Below the pieces are notes generated by a model. It was not told the DNA's origin. It saw only the letters and a program-made list of their open reading frames with translations, and made no database searches. Positions 36,119 to 48,200 of a DNA stretch of 64,000 bases are shown here, piece after piece; the first letter of the stretch is position 1, and every line of letters begins with the position of its first letter. This stretch comes from Glandiceps talaboti (taxonomy: Eukaryota; Hemichordata; Enteropneusta; Spengelidae), in NCBI RefSeq assembly GCF_964340395.1, contig NC_135564.1, forward strand, positions 10,317,391 through 10,381,390, in the 5' to 3' direction. The position numbers were made by a program, and so were the translations under genes.

Positions 36119-38277
36119 ATCTACATGTCCAATCCATCAAGAAAAAGTACAGAATTGATTTGTCTTATTGACATCAAAATGTCCTGTCATACGTAACCAT
36201 CAGTAGTATTATGTCATCCATAAAACATCAGTTTCTGTGATGAATTATTCAAAATGTAGTGTAATATGTACTCGGGTGTAAAATGAGGTTCTAAAGTGTT
36301 CAGGTCCGTTTTAGGAGACAACAAAGGTATGTGAATATGCAGGTCATCAGAGTTCGTTTGTTTTCATAAGAAGTGACAGTGGAATTTGGCTGTACCACAC
36401 AATGTTAACAATTAGCCCATATGCCCTTGTATATGTCACGATCAGGACAAAAAAACTTTTGTCCATGCAGTAATCCTTCCCTCCCACTATTTTTTTTTTT
36501 TTCAAAAACACCATTGAACTTGCCAAGGTAGGTTGTACTTGTAGTCAAGGTACGTCAGTTTCATCTGCTAGGTCAGACTTTGCGCACAGACAGACAATGA
36601 AGAGGTTGTTTTCATGGCAGCCCTGTTTATTGTTTTGACCCCTGGCCATTGTACTCAGACTGATGTGCCTAATACATATGTATAAGTACAGTACCTCGTG
36701 ACTTGCTGTTCTACATACTAATTCAGTGCAACCGATATACTATTGTCATTACATTTGTGGTCACTGTATTGTCAACAGTCGTCAGTAGGTCTGTCTCACA
36801 TTGGTATGTTTTTAAGTGCAAAAACAGCTCTGTAAGTAGTTTCCCCAAGTGACTTGTGAAAACCAGTATGGATCCATTGTCTGTTAGCTTCAATCCAGGT
36901 GGGTTCACCTTTACTCAGATTTTACTTTTGTTGAAATTTTTTTCGTACAGTATTTCTTCATATTATAATAGAGTAGAAACTGTCGTGTGCTGGAGGAAGG
37001 GAATTTATTGAATGTAAACACACGAGCTAACGTTATTAAGTAGCGGTTGTTCTGATCAGCTGGTGTACCATGTAGAACACCTAGTTTCAATTTTGGTGTA
37101 ACTTAGATCTGACTTGTCCACAGTGGTATTTACAGCCTGTATCTGTTCAACAGTGACAGTATTGTTCTTTGAATTAGTTCAGTGGATGACTTTATGGTGT
37201 GATGTTTACAGGGAACATGCTTGTTTGTACCATTCAGTCCAGCTACATTTGTATCACCTGTATTTACCATTAATTAAAACCAATTCAAATTAGAGTTCTT
37301 TGTTTATACCACAAGTGTTGCTGTAGACACTGTGTTCTGTAACACATTAACAGACAGGAAAATATCAGGGGAAATATTTACTGTTTTGTACATGTTTAAA
37401 ATAAAATGTATTAACGCTGGTACATGTGTAGGTCTTAGTCTCAAACTATTGAGAACTCGATTATTATGAGTTATGTTTCACAATTTTCTACCACCCTGAC
37501 TGAGCACTTGATGTACATTTCAAATTTTAATCTACATTTTAAATTATCTAAAGAAATTTCCAGTATTAGTCTGTCTACTGGCTGAATCTATGTAGTGAAT
37601 GAATGTAGCAATATCACAGTATATACTAGGCCAGGTTCAGACATGTACTGTACCACTAGTGACTCCGTGAGACATCACGTTTCAGTTGGCCTGTATCTAT
37701 CAGGTCCAGGTCTATAGACAATGTAATGTTACCTTAGGACATCTTCCACATGGTGACACCGAGGTCACCAAAACAAAAGACATGTGTATACTTGCAAATA
37801 CACCAAAGTATTATGATTTCATGTGATTCTTAAGTTTTGGAATGTCATACATATTCATGTGATGTTTATCAATTTTGTACTTTTTGGTCTCAACGGGAAG
37901 TAATGTTGGTACTTTTTTCCAAATAAACCTGGGTCATCCAGGGGTATCAATGAGGTCGCTCATTGATCAAAATTGTGATTTCGTATGTTTTATTAAAAGA
38001 ACAGTATTGGAATGTAAAACATGTAAACTAATTATACTGTTTTGCCTCAATATGGGTAAAATCTAGCTATGAATATGAAGTTCCTCTCATTGATCAAAAT
38101 CATCATTTATGGATAAACAACTGTGTAAAATAGGCATGTACATTGTACTTGTTTAGTTATGATGTACATTTAACTGGAGTATATCTCTGTAACTGACATC
38201 CTAAAACTTGATAATGTAACATTGATACCCCTGAGTACCCGCACTGGAACTCCTGTGTCATGGGGTTCCGTTATTTA

Positions 38278-38363
38278 AACAATAATGTACGCCCTCCCAG
38301 CCCATAATGGACGAAAGCAAACTTTGGAGTCCATTATGGACTGGGAGGGCATACATTATTGTT
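38278..38363. repeat. Foldback with 35-nt arms
   Basis: 38278-38312 and 38329-38363 are inverted copies matching at 33 of 35 positions, separated by 16 nt. The arms contain CCCTCCCAG and CATAATGGAC. Confidence 0.88.
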
Positions 38364-38808
38364 ATTATTTTATAGTTTTGCCAATTCCAGTGAATTTGTA
38401 GACCGAGAAACGCAAAACAATGTATAATATACACAGTGCTGAATATCGTCTGCCATGTTCGGCCCGGAAGCTGAATACTAATCATAGCGACACACGTACG
38501 TACACGTACACACACATATACACTTCAATGAACTGCTGTGAACACAAATTTGTTTCATGAATGCATTGTATTTTTAAACAGTAGAAATGACAATCATAAG
38601 TTACAACATACATTTCGAAAAAATACCTAGTCGTATGAAGAAACAGAACAAATCTCATCTCTCATTACGGACATAAGCTTTTATTGTTATGTTCGTTCTG
38701 GGGCCGCGATGCCCAATAACGGAGTACATTATCAGTAATAATGTACAGCGATGACGTCACAAAATTCACTGGAATTGGTAATGCTATAATATAATATTAC
38801 ATACACCG
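38350..38808. mobile_element. Possible larger inverted-repeat element nesting with the foldback
   Basis: CCAATTCCAGTGAATTT (~38380) recurs inverted as AAATTCACTGGAATTGG (~38762). Flanking CATACATTATTGTT and AATATTACATAC also pair loosely. About 460 bp, non-coding; ends approximate. Confidence 0.5.
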
Positions 38809-40990
38809 TATGTTTATAGGAAACGGTAAATTTCCATAAAAATCATGCCACACGATCATGCGATTTCATGTGTAGCAAAAGATCACGTCCACATTTGTAT
38901 ATCATGAGCATGCAGGCATGCAATATGTTCGGTATTGCACTGCGGTGAAAATACCACTAGTATGTATTCACACCAGTACAAGTAATCTCTGGTACATATG
39001 TAATAATTAATACATAGTAACATTGAATGATTTACAAAATGTACATCGTATACATCAAGAGATAGATCATAACTTTTTATTGGTCGTCCAAAAACTAACG
39101 TCTTTGCGTCAGTTAGCTCAATAGAAAATAATTTCTGTGAATTATTAAAACCTGATGTCAGATTTATACAATTAAGACACCATTGTTGCTTTTAAAGGTT
39201 AAAAATTTATTATCATTGCTGTAATTAAATTGTTAGGATATCAAATTTTAAAGATAGCTACTTATGTAGTTACAGCTCTGTACTAAAAATTAATGTATGA
39301 AGTGTTTAACCAATAGTAATAATTAATACACACTATATTGCAAAATGCACAATTGTGTAATTTTTGGAATTTTGTAGTTAGGATGTACAGCCATTACAGA
39401 TTGGAACAGTTTTATATGTCTTTTTCAGTTGATGTCAGTTTCCACATCCACTATTTCTTGCGAAACTTCACAATTTTTGCGATTTTCTTATATTTTTTTC
39501 TTGAATATATAAAAAAAAGTTTAGGATCAGTGTGAAAAACTAGGTGGTGTCGGGTAACCGGAACCAAACAACTTTATTTGGCCTTATAGACATTTAAGAT
39601 GTCGATTTGAAAATAGATATAAATTCTTGAATTGAAATATTGTTCGGTTATACAATGGAAACAAGCAATTTTGGTTATTTTTTATTTCAGTTGTAAAATG
39701 TACACAGTGTAATTTGATTTGTTTGTAAACTGTAAACAAATGGTGTGTATGTGACAATTGATGCATGGTGTGTAAAATGTTCAGACTTGGCAAGTTTTCA
39801 AATACATAGGTTTGTAGAATAATGTTGTGAGATTTGTAGATGTGATAAAAACAAAATGACTGATTTATAGAAGTGTTTGTGACATGAATGCAAATAATAA
39901 AATATCTGTTCCAGGGTTTACTGAAGGTTACTTCCTGGTTTCAGCACAATACTAACAGTCTATCCATATCTTGGAATCTAAATACAGGCTTTTAGAATCC
40001 TTTTATATATGGTTCAACCCTCCAAAAAAAACAAAAGCAGAATTGTTCAAATTATACAGTCATAAATTAGCCATGGATTTAAAGATCCAGTTCAGATTGA
40101 CTGGGATTAAAATTTAGGTTTGCAAAACAGTTGTGAAGCAGTTTTACAAAAAAGTGGTCCTGAAAAAGAATGATCCTGTGTAAGCTTTACGGCTCCACTG
40201 ATAAGATAAACACTGATGAAGGAATTTAGGAATGAATACCTGTCCTTATGCCCTTTATCTGTCATAATGTTGACACATTGTTTGACATGTACGGGATTAG
40301 CAGTCCTCTACCGGAGCTAATATTAAAGTTTGTGTAGCGGGTTATAACCAACTCCTTGTCTGAGTTGCTGCTGAAGTCTTATCAGTATTGGATAGTGTAA
40401 GACAAAGGGGGATTTAGAAGGTGTGAATTGGGTTGACCTTTGTAGTTCAAGTAAAACCAGTCCAGCAAAGTCAGAAACCATATGCCTGCACATGGGAAGC
40501 CTCCATGGGTCTCAAGAATGAAATGCAAGAGGACCAAAATAGTTTGCCAAAATTACGAGGAGAACTTAATTACGGAGAAAAATAGTTGTGGCGAGTAGTA
40601 TTAAAAATAAGTCATACTACTGTACCATGAATGGAGTAGTGACTGCACAGTAAGGGTTTAAGGATGAAGGGCACAACTGTAACCATTCAAAAGAAACGGT
40701 AAACATTTAAAACACGAATTTTACACATATATTCATATGAGCTACACTATAAAATAAGACACGTCTCGTTGTTCAGCCCTAACAGGGCTTGTGAATGTTG
40801 CATGGCTTATTTGTTTCGCCGTGAACACTGCATGCTGTGTGTGTCCCCATCCGAATGTGTACATTTTTATCTCAGTATTATCATCACCTAGCCTGGCAAG
40901 GGGTGAGACAGTGTGTACTTTATCTTAATCTAGTCTAGCAAGGGTGAGATGGACTAATCCTGCTATCCTGTGAACTTGTCGGGCATAAGT

Positions 40991-41063
40991 ACAATAGACA
41001 CCAGTGGAAAGATAAACAACGCGGCTCCGCCTTGTTGTTTATCTTTCCGCTGGTGTCTATTGT
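40991..41063. repeat. Near-perfect 30-bp-arm hairpin with a nested loop hairpin
   Basis: 40991-41020 and 41034-41063 pair at 29 of 30 positions. The 13-nt loop starts GCGGCTCCGC, itself a 4-bp stem. No target duplication was identified. Confidence 0.9.
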
Positions 41064-41756
41064 ATACTTTGATTACCTTTGGTTAGGATTTAAAACCAAC
41101 ATGAAATAGATTCCTTTGTTTCTAGAATAGAGGCTCCATAGAAATTTAAAGTATTAAAAAGGTCATAATTACTGCAATTACTTGAATTAGGAAATACAGT
41201 GAAGCTCTGGTTGAAACGACAGGAGGACAAAGTCATTAGTATTATCAGGAGAGTCCTTCATGGTTATACATTTCAAATGTGAAGGTGTGAAAAGAAACAT
41301 TTGAAACTAATTGTTTCATTGCTGTCAGATTTTGAACTGATTATGTGGTCAAGGACTCCTCTCCACAATGTACAAATTAACAAATGACCTCAAAAATACA
41401 ATTGTAAACAGATATAAATACATTTCATGGTAAACTTTTACTGTGGCTGTGTTTTTTCAAAGTTGGCATACCAGATGACAAAAAAAAAAATAGGGTAAAG
41501 ACAACAGAAACAAGGAGGATTACATTCCAAAATATGTCAGCTTTGAAAGTACTGAAATTCCTGTGAGGACTGTATTGTCCAAAATAAGCCTCCACAACAC
41601 GACTATATGTCACGGCTCAACTCGATGAATGTCGTGCCACAAATGACTAATGTCTCATTGATACATGACTCTTTATAAGACATGTGACATGTTCAATCAA
41701 TGCATTTCAAGCAAGCAAAGAAACATCTGAAAAAGATGGTGTACATATCGCAAGTT

Positions 41757-41915
41757 TTCCTCTATTGGAAATATTTGTATTATTAATTAAGATTCTTTCA
41801 TGTCCATAAATCTTCCATCCTCATCACATAATCAGTGGTAGCCTGAGTGGGCATTCAGCTGCAAACTATGGTCGCCCCATAACCAGAATTGGTAGTCTAT
41901 GGGCATGGGACTACT
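41757..41915 (+). repeat. Dispersed repeat family R2, copy 2
   Basis: Counterpart of 23371-23546, same strand, with one AGCCTGAGTGGG core instead of two and a small internal difference around CTTTCATGTCC. Confidence 0.7.
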
Positions 41916-41935
41916 GTTAATTTCAAGACCTGACT

Positions 41936-41995
41936 ACATACATGTACTTGTTGTGTTCAGTACAAGATTACTGAACACAACAAGTACATGTATGT
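41936..41995. repeat. Perfect palindromic hairpin, 27-bp arms, 6-nt loop
   Basis: 41936-41962 is the exact reverse complement of 41969-41995; the loop is CAAGAT. It begins 21 bp after repeat R2 copy 2. Such a perfect short-loop palindrome is expected to be young or maintained. Confidence 0.95.
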
Positions 41996-43323
41996 TCTTC
42001 AGTCTTGGTGCTACCCCTTTTTTTCACCTTTTCTGTTGTAATTGCAATAACTGTACATCGTCATATTTTTTTATTTCATTGCTTTGTGTCGAGAAAGTTT
42101 ATATAAGTATACAGCTTAATTTTGACATGCTGCTTAGCCAGTTTAAATCAATATAAAAACATTCAGTACATAACAGAAATAAGTACCAGGATTTTAGATA
42201 CTTTAAAAAATGTGAAATTTATGAATACAGGCTGAACCAGCTGCTGTTAAAATGTGTGCTTTTAAAATGTACTGCATATTGATATAATTGTATGTTTTTA
42301 GATTGAACAAAATACTGATATCGATTATGATGTATTTCAAGGCTAAAATACTCAATAGCCTATTTGACATGTTAAAGAATGGAAGGAGACAGATGTTGGC
42401 TCATAGTCATAGGATGCACTATTTCCATGCCAAGTCACAGATACAATACGTCAGTGTACATTTACCTAGTATGATAGAAAGATGTACTCAGCTGTATTTG
42501 TGATGCTAATGTCCAGGCTGTGACACATTTAATGTCCCGCATCATTCATGATTGTTATTTATGTCTAGTTTGTCAGATGGGTGCCCTATCCCCCAGGAAA
42601 GAACACACTCCTTTGATCACACGTAAGCTGTACTCTTTCATTACATGTATGTCCAATTGTTGCTTTGATTGTACATTTCCGTGTCAATCTGGTTAAACTC
42701 TGTTTATAGGGCATCTAGTCATTCAATTTCATCTTATTCCCTCTAATCCTTTGTATTACATGTTTGTATTTAACTCTTGATCTAATCACCATCCCATGGC
42801 AAATCATGGAAGTAATTATGTTGAATAACTAGCCAACCTTAATATCAGATTTATTCCCAGCTAAATTTATGAGGCACTCATTACATGTGTTTCATTTTCA
42901 CCTTAGTGAGCCTGATGTACTTTTAGTTTGGTAGCCACCTGTTGATTAAAAGTTCTTCCAACATAGTCAGTCCAGGTAGTATGAAACAAACATGAACTTG
43001 TACTTCAACTATATAGTTGTTACTCTTGTCACTGACCCCTTAGGATACAATGTAATTAGGGCAATCATGAAAGTAAGATTCAAGATTATCGCAAAGGAAT
43101 CCTGTCTTAATGATGTATAGATTAAAGAGAATTTTATCACTTGCAGGTAAATACAATGTAAGCATTCACCGTCTTTTCTGTATGTATATATGTTGTCATG
43201 GAAACATGTAACTTGGGTAACCCAGGTCAATACATTTGTAGATGTAACAATAGTTTACATTCATGGTACACTGATACACTTTTTTATAACTCTGTGTACA
43301 TTGTAGTATTTGAGTCATTTGAA

Positions 43324-43740
43324 AAGACCCATGATTGAGTGCAAAGGGCTTTACTTTTGCCATGTGGCATGTGTATATTTCAATCACTGTGCACCAATGC
43401 ATAGCCCCTGGAGCAAGCAGATAGAAGGAAGCACTGTCAGATGTCTTTTACCAGTGCAGTCATTTTCCTTGGACAGTGTTGTGAGCCATATTAACAGTTT
43501 GGATAATATACATGTAACATAGCATATTGCATCATTTTAGGTATCTGCAAAGACCTTGATTGAATGCAAAGGGTTTCACTTTTGTCATGGGACATATGTA
43601 AGCCTATATATTTGAATTACACATGTATGTACTGTGCATCAAAGCATGAAGGTATATTAATACACTTCCATGGTCAAAGCATGTTTTCCTTGTACAGAAC
43701 CGAGATCATATTATATTAACAGTTTGGTGAGACCATGGTG
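43324..43740 (+). repeat. ~227-bp diverged tandem duplication
   Basis: AAGACCCATGATTGAGTGCA (43324) and AAGACCTTGATTGAATGCA (43551) start two blocks. Both continue AAGGG(C)TTT-ACTTTTG-CATG, then TTTTCCTTG-ACAG and ATATTAACAGTTTGG, in the same order. Confidence 0.72.
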
Positions 43741-44035
43741 GGACCTTTAACTATCAGAGGTGTGAAGATTCAATTACAGACAATAGAGACAAGTAATTGT
43801 CTATTGTTTGATAAAGTGTCACAAATAAGAAAAAGTGTGAACAATTTGGTATCCTTGTCAATTTTACACTAGGGGTGATGCCAAAAACAATGTACATGTA
43901 CACACTTTTAGTACTGTGGCATAGCTCACCATACCTTGACGAGAAATGAATTAGTCAAATGTATGAAGTTGACTGACTAGACTGATTTTGAGGTCAAATT
44001 TAGTCCAGCATTTACAATGAAAGATAAACTCAATT

Positions 44036-44372
44036 TCAATTTCAATTGATAAGACCTCTGTATATAAGCATTTACACTCTCTTGAAAGTCCAGTTCAAAC
44101 AATCAATGCCAAGTGTGGTATCTGATAACAGGAGGTCATAAAATACAATACCAATATGTAGACTGAAGTCGACCCGAGTTACTAGAAACAATATTTTCAT
44201 CATAGACAATCTTGAAATATAATGAATTGAACCTTAGACTGAGATTGAACACAAGACATCCATTTTACGACCTCCTATTATCAGATACCACACTTAGCTG
44301 TTGGTTGTTTGAATTGGACTTTCCAAAGAGTATAATTATTTACATACAGGGGTCTTATGAATTGAATTGATC
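44036..44372. mobile_element. Foldback element with ~105-bp inverted arms
   Basis: The left arm (ATAAGACCTCTGTATATAAG to GTGGTATCTGATAACAGGAG) is matched inverted by the right arm (CCTCCTATTATCAGATACCA to ATACAGGGGTCTTAT) at roughly 85-90% by eye, around a ~115-bp centre. Non-coding; no clear target duplication. Confidence 0.82.
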
Positions 44373-44463
44373 TTGAAAATCACAGTTGTGTCTATTCCTT
44401 TCACGCTTGTCATTTGAATTTCATTGTATTAAATCTTTCTGATGTTTCGGCTGTGCACAGACA

Positions 44464-44538
44464 GGCTGAAAAGGTATCAGAAATATGATGATATTGAAAA
44501 GAGCAGAAAAGCATCATATTTTTAATACCTTTTCAGCC
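44464..44538. repeat. Interrupted hairpin
   Basis: GGCTGAAAAGGTAT (44464) pairs with ATACCTTTTCAGCC (44525), and AATATGATG (44482) pairs with CATCATATT (44512). Confidence 0.8.
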
Positions 44539-45139
44539 CTTGAAAAGACTGGATGCATAATCAGAACTTCAAGATGTTATAATAAATGCTACAATCTGAC
44601 TATAACATCTCTTTAATTTTAACTTTTAAGTAATGCACACATGAAGTCCAAGCACAAACATTTACTTGTGCCTACTGAATAAATAACAGTTGAACTGACA
44701 TTTGCACTACTTGCAAACTTTTTAGAAATACTTCCATGTGATAATACTGTCTACAAGGTAAACTCAAGTAGAAACAAAAATCAGACTAAAGTTTACTTCG
44801 TAACGAGATTATTATAATGTGAAGTAAGTGTTGTTGTGTCTACAGGATATTCCTGCAAATCCTCCCAATTTACTTGTCGCCATTGTTATATGACAGACAA
44901 TAGAGGTACTCTGCACCAATAAACATCATTAAAATATCAAAATCTCCAATTCTAAATATAGTGATTGTCATCAGAATAGATTATAATCTCTTCTTTATCT
45001 TCTATACAGTTATTTGCATAATTATATCCCTCCATACAATGATCTGTTTGTAACACTAATTGTAACATTGGTACAATTGGTGTACAGTGAATACTGATTT
45101 TAACATGTCTTTTATCGCCTTTGTTGTTGTTGTTTTCAG

Positions 45140-45187
45140 ATGGCAACAAATGAACTCACCAGTGTACCTATTCAGAAAAAAGGATAA
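45140..45187 (+). CDS. Upstream ORF in the PEAK-family leader
   Basis: ATG directly follows the acceptor TTGTTTTCAG and opens a 15-codon frame (MATNELTSVPIQKKG) ending TAA at 45185. It is in the same frame as the main ORF, so without this stop the protein would gain 34 residues. Probably a regulatory uORF, if the exon starts where I place it. Confidence 0.45.
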   Translation: MATNELTSVPIQKKG

Positions 45188-45241
45188 GTAGACGCCAAGG
45201 GAATTCATCTTTTAATTTGTGTTGTGGATCGCTCAGTAACC

Positions 45242-48200
45242 ATGAAGCACGAACAAAAAGTTGAGAACAAGGCAGAAAACCAACTAAATGGAGAGGACTT
45301 CCACCACTTTGAACCTCATAAGTTTAAGAGTAAACAGTGTGCAAAGTGTTTCAAAACTCAAGCTGAACATGACACTCAAAATGCAACTCTTGATAAAGGA
45401 ATTGCTGCAAAGGTTATTGACCTGAAGTCTTTCAACGTACAAAATGGCTTTGCAGGAACACAAGCATTAGGTGAAGCAGCAGCTACGAATGGTGTCGGTG
45501 AAACTGCATCAACATCTGCAACAGCAGAACAATCAAATAATCTATCAGCTGAGAGTGATACCACCAGAGGTAGTCATCTCAGACGACAAATGCCATTATC
45601 CCGACAAAAGAAGGAAGTCAGGAAAAATGACCTCAGCGGCTTACCTGCTGACAACTCAAATTCAACAGACAGGAGTAATATTCGAAGTAAGAGTACATCT
45701 AATGATGAAACTAACTCTGAAAGTGGCAGTATAACAGACAACACAAGTGTACAGTTGTTGTCATTTAAGTTAAAACCTGTGAACAGTACAGAGGCCAAAG
45801 ACTCATCTTCTAAGGTAGCAAGGATATCCTCAGTACCAGTCTCCAAACCAAGTTCCTCCAAAAATTCTGCAGGGGAACATTCAGCAGTGAAGAACAATTT
45901 AAGTGTTTCTGACTCAGTAGTGCAAAATGGGCCTAGTGCTGATGTGCCACAGAAGGTACAGAATGACTCTGTGTTGAAAGGCAAAGAACCTAGTAACACT
46001 AAGTTGCTAAACAAACCACAAAGTGGCACCTCAGAGAAAGGCAGTAAGCCTGTTAAAGTGTTGAAAAGACCACTAAAAGATTCTGTAGAGAAAGGCAAAG
46101 AGCCAGGCTCTGCAAAGATATTGAACAGACCCCAAAAAGACGCTGATCCTGGCAAAAAGTTGAAACAACCAGGCACTGCCTTGTCACAGAACAAGAAATC
46201 TGTACAGCCAAGTAATGCTAACATTGCAACTAAGAAATACCCTGAAAGCAAAATTGATACAGACAAGAAAAGTAAACAGAGTGTCTCAACTTCAGTGACT
46301 GTGAATCTCAAAAAGAACAAGTCTGCAATTCCTGTGAGGAAAATTAGTACCGGTAATGAACAACAACATCAAGAAAGTGAAATCCAGAGAATCGCCAAAA
46401 ATCTGAGACCCATTTCCAAGACAAAACCATCGACATCCAATCCTGAAACAGGAGCCTCTGTGCTTACAGCAGAACCTAAAACTGACAAAAAAATTGCAGC
46501 AGATTCTGAATCTGTTGATGTTGAAGAACGAAGGAAAATTGTAGAATCAAAATCAACATTTGCATCTGAGACACTTTCTAAAACTGCATTTACTGTTTTC
46601 AGTGGTGCTCACAAACATGATACTCTTCCAAAGAGACTTGGAGAGCCTCATAACCGGCCATCTGTCAAACCACTTACCAAAGAAGACAGAAATAACTCTG
46701 ACCCCGAGCTGTTTCAGTCAGTGCATAGTGAAGAACTACAAGTCATATCTATTCCAGGAGCAGAGGATGCAAATGGTGAAGTCTCCTCACACAGCCAGTC
46801 TGTGACAAACAGTCAAATCAGTTCTGAAATATTCTTCGGGAAGCCAACAAGAACTGCCCATAGCATTGATCATCATACCCAGCCTGAAAGTAGTTCTGCC
46901 ACACCGGGGTCTGTTGTCATCGTAAATGCTGATGGTACAGTGAATCATTTCAATCCACCATCTGCCAGCTCTAATAATACAACTGATATGAAGCAAACTA
47001 CAGTGACAACAAAGGAGCCACTTGTTTTACCAAAGGAGAAATCTCCACGTGGTTTTGTGATACCATATAGAGTAGTAGATTTGGAATCCCCACCATGCAG
47101 ACCTTATAAAGTGGTTGACATTGTCAGCAACCCCCCAGAATGTTACCCAGATCAAACAGACCCAGATGCACCACCTTGCATACCAGAATCTAAACCACCA
47201 ACTACATCAACTCATAAGGACTCGCCTACAAAATTTCCTAAACCAAGCTTTGCATTTCCTGGAGAAACAAACTCATCTGTTCGATTTACATCATCAATCA
47301 GCCCTCCTCCATTCCCTGTGCTGTTGCATGATGAAAAAATGGCAACAAAATCTCAGGAAAAGGGCTATGAGAAACCAAGTAAGGTTGCAATTTTTATTGG
47401 TAGTGGTGGGTACGACAATCTGCCAAAATCTGGCGGAGCTCAAGATGATGAGGACGATGATCTAGATGCTGCTATTGCAGTCATTACTGGGTACGATAAT
47501 CTTGATCAAGTTAAGCCTAATGAAGAAGATCATCAAAAGAAATCAGCATCACCTCAACCACAACCAGGTGTTAGCCAGCCTAGCAAAGAGACTGAAATGA
47601 GAGAAACTTCAGATAAGATGGATGCAAGAAAAGAAATCGAACCAACTGAGGTAAAAACTGACAAAAGTCAGGAAAATATGAAGAGAACAAGTGATATTAT
47701 TGTGAACCAAATTGATAATAAACCAAATAGAGAAAAGAAATATTCTAAAGAAGATACCTTGACCATGGGATATGAGAGACCAATTAGTCTATTGTCATCA
47801 GGAAGTTCAAGTGGTTATGAAACATTGAGACAAAAATCAGTGTCTGATCCTGATGTGAGTGGTGCACAGAGTGCACCAGATTATGATCTCTTGAAAGAGA
47901 CTTCTGCTACACCGAGATCAACTAGTGAACATAGTCTTGAAAAAATAATTGATGACACCAACGAACTACCACCTTCACCAAGGAGGCGTACTTCGTCCAT
48001 GCCTTCATCTGAGAGTGTAAAAATCAACAAAGGGCACAGAAGAGAGAGATCTAAAACAGTGGAGGTAGTACCAACTGTAGCTCAAGAAGCAAAAGAAGAA
48101 ATAAAGCTAAGACCAAAACGTGTTGCACCCCCTCCACCACCACCAACAGCTCAACCTCATAAAGATACAAGGCAAAGAGCTTTGTCACCTTCCAGAATCC

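Larger units (their letters stand above)
27334..45139 (+). other. Intron 2 of the PEAK-family gene (predicted)
   Basis: About 17.8 kb. No coding exon was recognised. It carries a 40-bp minisatellite, a hAT-like MITE, two SINEs, a degenerate triplicate, several foldbacks, the second R2 repeat and a 227-bp duplication (listed separately). Isolated donor-like sites (29585, 35108) could mark alternative leader exons but have no matching support. Confidence 0.45.

Noticed and set aside
45224-45241. PEAK-family start at GTG 45224
   Set aside because: An automatic frame begins with GTG read as Met. Animal nuclear genes start at ATG; the first in-frame ATG after the stop at 45185 is 45242, with A at -3.
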